Assembly (NCBI GenBank): GCA_028691845.1
Contig: JAQUYL010000004.1
Location: 90,982-154,981 of the forward strand
DNA: 64,000 nt
Direction of reading: 5' to 3'
Origin: Opitutaceae bacterium
GTDB lineage: Bacteria; Verrucomicrobiota; Verrucomicrobiia; Opitutales; Opitutaceae
The position numbers were made by a program, and so were the translations under genes. The notes beneath the pieces are model-generated. The model did not search any database. It was not told the DNA's origin and saw nothing but the letters and a program-made list of their open reading frames with translations. Positions 8,655 through 19,656 of the stretch are shown here, piece by piece. The first letter of the stretch is position 1. Each line of letters starts with the position of its first letter.

Positions 8655-8749
8655 GGGGCGTGGGGGAAAACCAACCGGACCGGAAGGAAGGGGAATGCTG
8701 CTTACTAGGTAATCGAACTTGGTTGTTGTTCAACTATCTGGTGAGAAAA

Positions 8750-8782
8750 TTGAGGCAATTCTCTAAAAATGTTGCGCCTCAA
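8750..8782. promoter_or_regulatory. Inverted repeat upstream of the cco cluster
   Basis: TTGAGGCAA at 8750-8758 and TTGCGCCTCAA at 8772-8782 form an imperfect inverted repeat in an AT-richer patch about 100 bases before ccoS. It could be an operator for the cco operon or for the divergent gene at 9025. It does not match the FNR/CRP consensus (TTGAT-N4-ATCAA). Nothing else recognisable was seen in 8655-9024. Confidence 0.35.
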
Positions 8783-9024
8783 GCTGATCCCGGAACACCG
8801 GAGCGAAGTCGCGCCCCGCGCCACCCTAACGGCGGCACTGCAGAAACCTGGCGTGGCGTCCTGTCGGTTCGTGGAAAACATCGCAGCGCAACGATCGAAT
8901 CCGACCACGACTCCGCACTCGTTGGTTTTCGTTGCGCGGATCTTGCATCTGCTCACTCAAGATATGCGCAAAATTGCACAAGCGGTGCAGAGCAGGCCGG
9001 TCAGTGATTTGGCATGATAATTTC

Positions 9025-9510
9025 ATGGATTCCGGCGTTATTGAGCGGCTCGAAGCTCTGCGCCCAGAGATTAAGGCCAAGTGGGAGACATTGCTCCGAG
9101 TTGAACCGGTGAGTTCGCCACTCGCATCGCCGGACGCGCTGGTGCATTTGATCGACTGGACCCTCGACACGCTTTTCCATGCCCTGCGAGCCCACCAGAC
9201 CAGGCGGCATCCCCTGCGGAATGAGCCGGCTGAGGGAGTGACGGATTTTTCCGCCCTGTGCTCCTGCGGGATGAATCCGCTGCTTGCCTACTTCGTCGCC
9301 GGGGAGCAGGCGCTGCTCGAGAACCTGGTGCTGGTGCAGGTGCGAGACGGCCACAGCACCTGCGAACGAACCAAGACCGCCTCTGAACTGAAGCACACGC
9401 TTTCCCAGGTGGCGCGGCGCGAGATCGAGGCCTTTTGCGCGGTGTGCCAGCACCGCGAGCACCAGCACCACCGCACACCGGCGCACCCGGTGCCGGTTTT
9501 ACGCCGCTGA
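9025..9510 (+). CDS. Conserved-looking hypothetical protein, Cys/His-rich
   Basis: 161 residues from ATG 9025; the frame is open further upstream without a good start. The N-terminal half looks helical (MDSGVIERLEALRPEIKAKWE, then LVHLIDWTLDTLFHAL). A CSCGMNP element lies at 79-85, C113 follows, and a C-terminal cluster has C138, C141 and several His (HREHQHH). The Cys/His pattern suggests metal or redox binding, perhaps a small sensor. It is divergent from the cco cluster and its 3' end overlaps the regulator gene by 12 bases. I do not recognise the family; a faint resemblance to RsbRD_N-like helical sensor domains is not enough to name it. Confidence 0.6.
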   Translation: MDSGVIERLEALRPEIKAKWETLLRVEPVSSPLASPDALVHLIDWTLDTLFHALRAHQTRRHPLRNEPAEGVTDFSALCSCGMNPLLAYFVAGEQALLENLVLVQVRDGHSTCERTKTASELKHTLSQVARREIEAFCAVCQHREHQHHRTPAHPVPVLRR

Positions 9511-10431
9511 GTGGCGCATCGACCGATCCCGCCACACGGTGGGTGATTCCCCCTCAATGCGCTTGAAGACCCGGTTGAACTGCGAAAGCGACTGGAAGCC
9601 CGCCTCGAACGCGGCTTCGCTGATGCGCTTGTGCGGGTTGAGCAGAAGGTTTTTCACCTTTTCGACCCGCACCCGCGCGAGATAATCGACGAAGGTGAGG
9701 CCGGTGGCCTGCTTGAACATTTTGCAGAAATAGAAAGCACTCGTGTTGACTGCCTGCGCCACCTGCCCGAGGGTCAGTTCCTCCCCTTGGTGCTCGGAGA
9801 TGAACTGTTTGGCCTGCTCTATGGCAGGGGGATCGATCCGCGTCGCGGATACCATGAGTTGATTGCTCAGGGTGGCGAGATGCTGGGCGAAGATGCTGAG
9901 CAATCGCAAGACGGCCTCGTATTGTTTGCGATCGAGGACTCGGGTCTGGAAATAGGTCTCTTCCAGCTGCTTCACATCAATCTCGACGCCAAGTTTGAGC
10001 AGCTGCTGGGTAACCGCCGCAAAATCCGCTTTCCTAGGCTTGTGCAGCAGGATCTGGCCGGTCTGGAGAAAGGCGAGAACCTTATCTCCAACGCGAATGG
10101 GCACCGCCGAGTCGCACAGACCGGCAAAACACTTGAGGGTCCTGGGCTGCAGGCGGGCCTCCATTTCCACCCGCCGCTGCAACTCGAGGCAAGCCGAGCA
10201 CGACTTGTTCGTGGTCGACATCAGAGCGCAGAAAGGATTCTCGTTCGGAGATCCGCGCATCGGCATGGCAAGTGTATCCACGGCCCGCAACGCCAGCGGC
10301 AAGCCGGTCGTTTCGGCAAACGCCCGCTCATAATCGCGGTAGATTTCCGACCTGCGTAAACGGTCGACTACCTCGCGACCGGGGCGCCTGTTGCTATCGT
10401 GGTTCACAACTGGGGACAGAGAATATGGCAT
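9499..10431 (-). CDS. AraC-family transcriptional regulator with PocR sensor domain
   Basis: 310 residues. The N-terminal half is a PocR-type ligand-binding domain with its cysteine set (NPFCALM, SCSACLELQ, CFAGLC between about residues 65 and 110). The C-terminal 100 residues are an AraC double helix-turn-helix (TLGQVAQAVNTSAFYFCKMFKQ, then ISEAAFEAGFQSLSQFNRVFKR). PocR domains occur in regulators of propanediol and related small-molecule metabolism, and the Cys cluster may bind a metal or cofactor. The target is unknown. Convergent overlap with the Cys/His-rich gene, and closeness to the cbb3 cluster, make a redox role possible but unproven. Confidence 0.9.
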   Translation of the reverse strand: MPYSLSPVVNHDSNRRPGREVVDRLRRSEIYRDYERAFAETTGLPLALRAVDTLAMPMRGSPNENPFCALMSTTNKSCSACLELQRRVEMEARLQPRTLKCFAGLCDSAVPIRVGDKVLAFLQTGQILLHKPRKADFAAVTQQLLKLGVEIDVKQLEETYFQTRVLDRKQYEAVLRLLSIFAQHLATLSNQLMVSATRIDPPAIEQAKQFISEHQGEELTLGQVAQAVNTSAFYFCKMFKQATGLTFVDYLARVRVEKVKNLLLNPHKRISEAAFEAGFQSLSQFNRVFKRIEGESPTVWRDRSMRHSAA

Positions 10432-10997
10432 TGGGCGGTCTGCAACGCGAAATTATGCCCGGGCGCGAGTTTGAGAGTCGGACACAGGGTCGCTGACAAA
10501 CGCCCTCCCCCCCCCTCCGTGTGGCATTGCCGGCCCATCTCCGGCTTGCAGCTCGCAGGTCCTGCGCCAGCCGATGCGCAGCCAGGACCATTGCGAGCAA
10601 CACAATGCTCCCCTCTCCAAGCAGCATTGTGGCAATCATTATCAGCGACCAGCCGGTTCCCGGGGCGATGCTTTTGAAATTCCGGGTTCTGCTTTGATTG
10701 GCCGCCCCCAAACCACTGCTCCGTTTCTCCACAATCGCCGCCGGGGCTTCCCCGTATCCTGACATGCCCCCGCAGGACGTCGGACGCGGATTCTCCTCGT
10801 TCAGTGCCACCGCGTTAAAACCCTCTTCCGGATCAATTCGGGGGGCGGCCGGCGAGGTAGGTCGTGCTCATAAGCGGAAGCACGGGGGAACCCCGCCGCG
10901 CGATCTGGAATTCCCATCCACTGTCCCTGGATTCCGCAGATCCTGGCCCGGGAAATAATGGGGGTTGCTTTCCCCTCCGTGATTGTAGAAGCGTTTC
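10432..10997. other. Intergenic stretch with one doubtful membrane-protein frame
   Basis: No confident gene. A minus-strand frame (10394-10810, 138 codons) has one hydrophobic stretch (WSLIMIATMLLGEGSIVLLAMVL) but overlaps the start of the PocR-AraC gene and has composition unlike its neighbours; I rate it about 0.25 as a gene. A run of ten C lies near 10506-10515. No tRNA, terminator or repeat was recognised. Confidence 0.4.
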
Positions 10998-11552
10998 TTG
11001 ATTTTGCCTGACCCCCCCGCCAAGTCTGATCCTTCATTTCTGCCCCCGCCGCGTGTGGTGACGCTGCGCGATGGCCGACCCTATCTGATACGGCCACTGG
11101 CACCCGGAGACGAGGATCGTCTCATCGCGTTTTTCAGTTCGCACACGCTGGAAACCATCCGGCAACGCTACGGGTATCTAATCAAATACATGTCGGCTGA
11201 ACGCGCCCATAAACTGGTCGATCTTGATCCGAGGCGCGAGGTGGCCCTGGGAGTTCTGGAAAACGATGGCCTGAAGGATGTGATCCATGCCGTAGGACGG
11301 CTGGTGGTGGCCGAGGATGGGCACAAGGCCGAGGTGGCCTTTGTCGTCCGTGAAACCAAGCGCCGTATCGGAATGGCCACTACCCTTCTGCGTGTTTTGC
11401 TGAGGATCGCCCGCCAGCGCCGGCTCGACAGTGCCTTTGCCCAGGTACAAGCCGACAATGTTCCAATGCTCATCGTTTTTCGCCGGGCCGGGGAAAATTT
11501 CACCGAGGAACAGAACGGGGATATTGTCGAGGTGACAATCCCCCTCGAATGA
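10998..11552 (+). CDS. GNAT-family N-acetyltransferase
   Basis: 184 residues with a TTG start at 10998; the next options are GTG codons near 11055, and no in-frame ATG occurs before MSAERAHK. The opening VTLRDGRPYLIRPLAPGDEDRLIAFF and the segment AEVAFVVRETKRRIGMATTLL (acetyl-CoA-binding motif A in variant form, R/Q-x-x-G-x-A/G largely kept) match GNAT enzymes related to the C-terminal domain of protein acetyltransferases of the Pat/YfiQ type. Substrate unknown. It stands alone between an uncertain intergenic region and a repeat-like element. Start choice is the weak point. Confidence 0.8.
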   Translation: MILPDPPAKSDPSFLPPPRVVTLRDGRPYLIRPLAPGDEDRLIAFFSSHTLETIRQRYGYLIKYMSAERAHKLVDLDPRREVALGVLENDGLKDVIHAVGRLVVAEDGHKAEVAFVVRETKRRIGMATTLLRVLLRIARQRRLDSAFAQVQADNVPMLIVFRRAGENFTEEQNGDIVEVTIPLE

Positions 11553-11589
11553 AGCGCAAAGGCCCGGGCATTATCCCAGAAAGCGCAAT

Positions 11590-11789
11590 GGAACCACCGA
11601 GGCACAGAGCACCGAGCAGCGGCGAGAGGCGACATGCGTGAGGCGTGAGGGTGCAAGGATCAGTTGGTTCCAACCGCGAAGAAGCGCAAAACGCGCATGG
11701 TTAGGAGACCTGGCCGCGAGGAAGAGCGGGATGTATGATGGGCAGGTTCAAGTTTTTCACTCTGTGGCCCCCGTGCTCCGTGGTTCAAC
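11590..11789. repeat. Dispersed-repeat-like element with inverted CACAGAG ends
   Basis: The left end (GGAACCACCGAGGCACAGAG, about 11590-11609) and the right end read on the other strand (TTGAACCACGGAGCACGG, then GGCCACAGAGTG, about 11757-11789) form an imperfect inverted repeat. Between them lies an AACCGCGAAGAAGCGCAAAA stretch (about 11675-11694). Accessory sequences of this CACAGAG/GAAGAACGCAAAG style recur as dispersed intergenic repeats in many environmental genomes; that is recalled knowledge and copy number cannot be tested here. No gene was found in 11553-11869. Confidence 0.5.
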
Positions 11790-11869
11790 CCAACAGCGGA
11801 ATTTAGGATTATCCGTCAAGGGGTTGTTTCGATTGGACAAACATCGCTTCCGGCCTTCTTTTCCCCATC

Positions 11870-12106
11870 ATGACCGCGCCCGGAGAAAAATCGCCGTTCT
11901 CTGTCAGTCCAGTCATCGATGCCGTGCTCTCGCTGGCTGTATTTACCCTCTTCCATCGCGTCCTCCAGCCCCATGTGCCATCGTCTGATCCCTGCATGAT
12001 CCGGTTCTGGGCGGCCTATGCCGCCGCCTGCCTCACAGGGGTCTTCTGGCTCGCGTTGCAGGCGGGGAGGATTGTCTACCGCTCCCAGCGGGAATCCATA
12101 AAATAA
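11870..12106 (+). CDS. Small two-span membrane protein, unknown
   Basis: 78 residues from ATG 11870 with two hydrophobic segments (about 13-30 and 46-64) and a basic C-terminus (RIVYRSQRESIK). It lies just after the repeat-like element and before the convergent tatC. No family was recognised. The tidy topology argues for a real gene, but there is no clear ribosome-binding site. Confidence 0.5.
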   Translation: MTAPGEKSPFSVSPVIDAVLSLAVFTLFHRVLQPHVPSSDPCMIRFWAAYAAACLTGVFWLALQAGRIVYRSQRESIK

Positions 12107-12263
12107 CGCCACCTTCGGCGTGCCACCGGCTGAAGCATGCGCGCCGTGGCCGTGATGCCATTTGCGCGCCAGCCGCGTTGTCCCACGGTCGCGGTGGGAG
12201 GATTGCCTCTAAAAATGCGAGGCTGATCCGGCGCCAAGGCCACGCCCGGCTGCCGCTGAAGCC

Positions 12264-13079
12264 TCACCCCGTCGGCTTCTGACGCACCTGACGCCGACGG
12301 TTGATTCGCGCGGCGACAATGATCGAAATCTCATACAGCAGGTACAATGGAACCGTAAAAATCGTTTGCGTGACCGGATCCGGGGTCGGGGTCACGACCG
12401 CTGCGATGATAAAGAAGGCCACAATGGCATGCCGGCGGTATTTGCGCAGCGTCTCCACCTTCAAAACGCCGAGGTAGACCAGCAACACCATGAGCAGTGG
12501 AAACTCAAACGATGCCCCCACCCCCAGCACCAGCCACATCAGCAGGCTGTAGTATTTGTCGGCAGTCCACAACACTTGATAGCCGAGCATTTCGTTCAAT
12601 TCGAAGGCCACACGGATCGTATTCGGTACCAGCAAAAAATAGCTGAAGACCGCGCCGCACAGAAACAGAATGAACATCCCCAGACTCACGGGCACCAGCA
12701 ACTTCATCTCCCGCCGGGTCAGTGCCGGCGCGATGAACTGTCCGACAAAAAGCAGGAAAAACGGCAGCGACAGGACAATTCCACCCGTGAGGCAGATATC
12801 GATCACCACGGTGAAGACGCCCATGGGGCTATTGGTTACGAGGTTGGTGGCCAACTGCGGGTACTCTGATCGCACGTGTTCCAGCGGCCAGATGAGCACC
12901 CAGGAGAAATCCTGCATGAAATAGGCGATCCCCGTCACGATAAGGGCAAATGCGCCGGCACACTTGATGAGCGTCCAACGCAGTTCCTCCAGGTGGCCGA
13001 GGAAACTCATCGATCTGCCCCCCGTGGTCTCTTCAGGTTTGTCGTTCGAAGCGGGATCTTCTGGTGGAGAATCGGCCAT
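12264..13079 (-). CDS. tatC: Sec-independent protein translocase TatC
   Basis: 271 residues from ATG 13079. After a polar N-terminus comes the signature FLGHLEELRWTL (26-37), six membrane spans, and the late motif FIIAAVVTPTPDPVTQTIFTVPLYLLYE with the conserved P-x-D-P. TatC binds twin-arginine signals and forms the folded-protein export channel with TatA/B. No tatA or tatB is in the window, so those are elsewhere. The frame is open to 13139, but MADSPPEDP is the better N-terminus. Confidence 0.95.
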   Translation of the reverse strand: MADSPPEDPASNDKPEETTGGRSMSFLGHLEELRWTLIKCAGAFALIVTGIAYFMQDFSWVLIWPLEHVRSEYPQLATNLVTNSPMGVFTVVIDICLTGGIVLSLPFFLLFVGQFIAPALTRREMKLLVPVSLGMFILFLCGAVFSYFLLVPNTIRVAFELNEMLGYQVLWTADKYYSLLMWLVLGVGASFEFPLLMVLLVYLGVLKVETLRKYRRHAIVAFFIIAAVVTPTPDPVTQTIFTVPLYLLYEISIIVAARINRRRQVRQKPTG

Positions 13080-13693
13080 GCTCGGAAATGCCACATTGCA
13101 TAACAATCCCACCGGACGGAAGCGAGCAATGAGTCCCACCGTGCTGCTTCAAACGGGGGCCGGCAGTGAACCCCAATCCGGATGGCCCGGACTCATGGAT
13201 GCCTTGCCTCAGGCACCATGGTATTGCGCTTCGTGGCCCCCTTGTCGAAAAGGGCAAAAATGCTTTTTTGTCCGGAATAGTTTTTATCGCGCATATTTTG
13301 TTCACCCATTGAAATGAACTGCCGTCACAGATCACAATTTGGCCGCCTAAGCAGGTTCGACCTCGGGCCGTCTCCCTTCGCTCCGGCATACGCACGCCGA
13401 ACCGAAACACATGCAATGGCATGTCGATCTAATTAATTGCTGTACATTGAGTTTCATTAATCTGACGACCCCGCTGCAATAGAGACGCAAACTTACCGTC
13501 AGCTTGGCGCCGGTTACCCCGTCGAGCTCGTCGTTAGGATAATTCCACTCCTGCCGCTTATTTTCTAATGACTTCAATGGAGAATGCCTCGGGAAAGTTC
13601 CACCGTTGACACTCTCCGACACGCTTTATCCGATGGTAGTTTCTGCGCACACGCGCTCCTGTCAGAAACGTTCTTATACCACACCTCCCAATT
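13080..13693. other. Long leader/intergenic region between tatC and ppdK
   Basis: About 610 bases without a convincing gene; tatC and ppdK diverge, so both promoters should be here. The region is more AT-rich than its neighbours (13410-13570 especially). A TTGACA hexamer at 13604-13609 has no good partner at 17 bases. A minus-strand 91-codon frame (13347-13622) looks spurious. No tRNA or riboswitch was recognised. Confidence 0.4.
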
Positions 13694-16477
<2,784 letters not shown>

Positions 16478-16500
16478 TCACTTCTCCCGCTTGTCATTTC

Positions 16501-16534
16501 AGAGCCCGCCGGGAAACCGGCGGGCTCTTTTTCT
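16501..16534 (+). terminator. Rho-independent terminator of ppdK
   Basis: A perfect 12-base-pair GC-rich stem (AGAGCCCGCCGG / CCGGCGGGCTCT) with a GAAA loop, followed at once by TTTTTCTT, 24 bases after the ppdK stop. This is the clearest terminator in the window. The rest of 16478-16739 holds nothing recognisable. Confidence 0.93.
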
Positions 16535-16739
16535 TGTCCCCCTGTCCTGATATCGCCACCCGACGCCCACGGTGGCTCGCGGGCAGGCGCCCTTGCCTTC
16601 CATGGCAACCGCCGCCGGATCGCCTGCCGGCAGGCCGAGGCGGATTCGACTTTGCCTCGCAGCAGGGATTTCTCGCGGGCATACTGCGATCGGGCCGGGG
16701 GTCCCGCCGTCAGCCTCATTCCGGCCCAGGCGCCGATTG

Positions 16740-18356
16740 CTACGCGTTCATGTCGGTCCAACGCCTGGCCATGCGGCCAAAGATGAACAACGCCAGGGCG
16801 GAAACCACGCCGACCATGGCGAAAGGAATCCACACATGCAGATGCGGATGGTAGTTATCCCATAGCAGGCGGGTGGCGGCCGTGGCGTCGAGCCCGGTGA
16901 TTTCCTGCAGCTTGAGCATCGCCTCGGGACGATCGATCCCCAGCGCGGATTCCAGTGTATCCACCTCTCCATTCCAGCCCCGCCCCTGCCCAAATGGCGT
17001 CTTTTCCGCAAGATACCTTAGCGCCAGCACCGCTTTTTCCCCGTAGTGACCGTAGACATAGCCGGCAATTTTTGAGCCGGCATACACTCCCACGCCAACC
17101 GGAATGTTCACGTAGCCCAGGTAAAGGCCCTTTTTCCCCGGAGGAGCAATGAGGGCAAGGTATTCGCTCTTCTTCGGCCCGGTCGCCATCTCTCCCAGTG
17201 AAAAAAACAGGATGCCAAGCACGAGCACCCAGGCACTGGTGGTGAAGCCCGCCACCACCAGGCCGACGGTAGCCAGCATCATGCCGAAAAGCATGGCGGT
17301 GAGCGTGCGTAGATGTCGCGTGAGCCACGCCATGCCCACCACGCCAAGGATGATGAAGAAGGCATTGGCGCTCAACAGCACTTGCTGCGGCATCATCGGA
17401 CCGCGCTGGGTCTGCTCCACCAGCGTGCGATAAAGCGGGTCCGGCAGCCAGCGAAGCCCCTCCGCCATGCTGCGGCTGTCCACCCAGTCGGCGATGAAAT
17501 TGGGCTGCAAATCCCAGAGCTGGTACATCATCAGCCAGAAACCCGACATGATTGCCATCCACGCAAGCAAACGGGGCTCGAGAATGTCACGGATGGTCCG
17601 CCCCAGCACCTGCAGGATCGTCTCGGTCTTCGACGCGCCGGACGGCGTGTCCTTGAACGTCAGGAGCAAAAGAAGGTTGAACGAAGAAAAGAAGGCCGAC
17701 GCCAGGAAGAGATTGCGCCACGCTTCCTTGGAGTTGCCCACGGCGTGAAGCGGTCCGGGCAGCAACACACTCAGGGCCAGCAGGGCTGTCGGCAGATAAT
17801 GGCCGACGAACGCTCCGACGTTGACGACCCAATAGAAAATGCCCCAGCCCAAGGAGGATTTCTCCCTAGGAAGGTTGTGCGCCAGCGATCCCTGGATGCT
17901 GGGTTTGAAAAACGCCGTGCCCGTGGCCAGCACGAGGATGCCCCCGAAGAATCCCCAGTAATTGCTGACCAGCGCCACGTCGCGCAGTAGCGCAATCATG
18001 AGGTAGCCCGTGATCATCATCCCAATGGCAAACGCCAGCGTGCGCTTGTAGCCGAAGCGGTCCGCCAGGCCGCCGGTCACCACTGGCAGCAGCGACTGGA
18101 ACGCCGCCCACCAGGCATAGATCGTGCCTTTGTCGCCGGCAGTAAGGTGCAATCCGCCCGGGTTGTCCGCCTGCATGATATAAATCGGCGCCATCACGCG
18201 CAGATTGTAGAACGCCAGGCGCTCCCACATTTCGATGACGTTGAGCGTCCAAAACGTACGACCAAACCCCGGCCGGACTGGAGCCGGGACACCAGACACA
18301 GGTGCCTCGGCCGACCCGGACGAGGGAACGGAGGATTCGCTGGAAGGGGTGCTCAT
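16740..18356 (-). CDS. Proton-dependent oligopeptide (POT/PTR2) family transporter
   Basis: 538 residues, about 12-14 membrane spans. The POT signature ExxERxxFY is present as EMWERLAFYN near residue 43, and GGLADRFGYKRTLAF (MFS loop 2-3) and FFKPSIQGSLAHNL (the PTR2 FIKPNV-type element) follow. This fits H+-driven uptake of di- and tripeptides. A low-complexity Ser/Pro-rich N-terminus of about 30 residues precedes the first span. Extra hydrophilic loops near 430-490 are longer than in E. coli DtpA. Substrate is family-level inference. Confidence 0.92.
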   Translation of the reverse strand: MSTPSSESSVPSSGSAEAPVSGVPAPVRPGFGRTFWTLNVIEMWERLAFYNLRVMAPIYIMQADNPGGLHLTAGDKGTIYAWWAAFQSLLPVVTGGLADRFGYKRTLAFAIGMMITGYLMIALLRDVALVSNYWGFFGGILVLATGTAFFKPSIQGSLAHNLPREKSSLGWGIFYWVVNVGAFVGHYLPTALLALSVLLPGPLHAVGNSKEAWRNLFLASAFFSSFNLLLLLTFKDTPSGASKTETILQVLGRTIRDILEPRLLAWMAIMSGFWLMMYQLWDLQPNFIADWVDSRSMAEGLRWLPDPLYRTLVEQTQRGPMMPQQVLLSANAFFIILGVVGMAWLTRHLRTLTAMLFGMMLATVGLVVAGFTTSAWVLVLGILFFSLGEMATGPKKSEYLALIAPPGKKGLYLGYVNIPVGVGVYAGSKIAGYVYGHYGEKAVLALRYLAEKTPFGQGRGWNGEVDTLESALGIDRPEAMLKLQEITGLDATAATRLLWDNYHPHLHVWIPFAMVGVVSALALFIFGRMARRWTDMNA

Positions 18357-18582
18357 TTTTTAATCGTTCGGAGAGTCAATCCAAGGGTGGCTGAACCTGT
18401 CGCGCACCATGCAGCCCGGCAAGCCGGGAGTCGCCGGTTCCCTCCCCCATCGGGCCGCCCTTCGGTTCGCGGTCACCGTGCCCAAATGAACCCGCAGGCT
18501 GTTGCCATGCCGCTACCCCATCATGGCTTGTGCTTATGCGTTTGCCGCCGGCGGATGGCGCAGCTGTAGTTCTGGCTCCAGC

Positions 18583-19350
18583 ATGCCGCCCCCCCAGCCA
18601 CGCACTCTCGCCGAAAATGCCGGGTTGGCCTACCCCGGTGTCTTCCTGGCGGCTGCGTTTATCGTGCAGTCCCGGTCTGCCCGACGCATGCTGGCGGCGC
18701 ACAATCCCACCGGCCGGCCCAACGCCGATGTCCTGCGTCCCTACGTTGGCGCCGCCGATCTCGCTCGCCCGCGCGGCCGATGGGTGATCGTTTTTCCGCC
18801 GGAATCCTCTGCGGCTGAAATGGCACTCTATCTCGCCCCATTCCGTTTGCTGCAGCGGCGCCTGCGCGATTGGCGCAAATTCTCCCGGCCTTTGACGCAA
18901 GCCGGGGCGGCACTGCTAACCGCGCTCGCCAAACGGGACCGCTTCCTCGTCACGCCGCTGGACACCCGACAACCGGCATTCACCTGGCTGGAGTCCCCGG
19001 CGCTGCCGGATGATTCACTGCTGGTGGTAGCGCGCGATGACGATTTCACCCGCGGCATTTTGCATTCGCGAATTTTCTCCGTGTGGTGGCGGCACCAGTC
19101 CGCCTCCGGCGTACCGACTTTTGCCGTGGAAAGTTTTCCCTTCCCCTGGCCGCCGACAATGCCCCTTCATGCCCTGTCGTCCGTGCAGGAAGAACACCGC
19201 CACGCCATCGCCCGTGCCTCCCGCCAAGGCAATTCCGATGAGCTCAACTGCGCCGTGGCCGCAGCCTACGGCTGGGCGCCCGATCTGCCTGAGACCGGCA
19301 TCCTGGAGCACTTGCTGATCGCCTTCCGCAGCCGGATTGCGGCAAACTGA
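18583..19350 (+). CDS. Stand-alone MmeI-type DNA recognition (TRD-like) domain protein
   Basis: 255 residues from ATG 18583 (open upstream to 18502). The order of elements matches the C-terminal part of MmeI-like type IIG methyltransferases: an opening AENAGLAYPGVF, then ADVLRPYVGAADL, GRWVIVFPP, a helical MALYLAPFRLLQRRLRDWR segment, a strand with SLLVVARDDDF, RGILHSRIFSVWW, TFAVESFPFPWPP and a helical end. No methyltransferase NPPY motif, SAM site or PD-ExK nuclease motif is present, and the upstream DNA is occupied by the POT gene. It is either a domestic recognition-domain protein or an old remnant kept in frame. Family link is from recalled pattern; function unknown. Confidence 0.6.
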   Translation: MPPPQPRTLAENAGLAYPGVFLAAAFIVQSRSARRMLAAHNPTGRPNADVLRPYVGAADLARPRGRWVIVFPPESSAAEMALYLAPFRLLQRRLRDWRKFSRPLTQAGAALLTALAKRDRFLVTPLDTRQPAFTWLESPALPDDSLLVVARDDDFTRGILHSRIFSVWWRHQSASGVPTFAVESFPFPWPPTMPLHALSSVQEEHRHAIARASRQGNSDELNCAVAAAYGWAPDLPETGILEHLLIAFRSRIAAN

Positions 19351-19656
19351 TTGCCTGTTCCGCCGATCTCCGCGCCTGTCGAAGACAGTCTGCCTGAACC
19401 ACTCGACCGCAAATGGGAAGGCCGTCCCGGAGAGGATCAGAGTCCCCCTCCCCCCACGACCGATCAGAAGCCGATCCTTATCTTGTGTCGGTTGGCCATC
19501 CAAGCGCGGCCCTTGCAACATCAGTCAAAGGCTGTGGCGGCCTTCCCCCTGCCTGAGGTTCCGGCACTCCGTGGAGTGATTGCGTCCCTGCAGGGCAGGA
19601 AAATGCGGAGACTCGGACCGCCATGGTCCACAGGGTGGAGGGAAGCAGCGCCCCGC
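19351..19656. other. Convergent intergenic region
   Basis: About 300 bases between the recognition-domain gene and lnt. Short open frames on both strands lack family features. No strong stem followed by a T-run was found. Confidence 0.4.

Noticed and set aside
10394..10810. A 138-codon minus-strand frame with one hydrophobic stretch
   Set aside because: Overlaps the regulator start, Arg/Cys-rich tail, no homologous look; kept only as a possibility in the intergenic note.
12270..12300. Inverted CCGTCGGC/GCCGACGG at the 3' end of tatC
   Set aside because: Lies inside coding sequence and has no T-run, so not called a terminator.
13347..13622. A 91-codon minus-strand frame in the ppdK leader
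   Set aside because: No family features, no ribosome site and odd composition; lies in a region that must hold promoters.
13604..13632. TTGACA as a -35 box for ppdK
   Set aside because: No TATAAT-like hexamer at 16-18 bases downstream; a hexamer match alone is expected by chance.
18583..19350. A complete restriction-modification system
   Set aside because: Only a recognition-like domain is present; no methyltransferase or nuclease gene lies in or near it.
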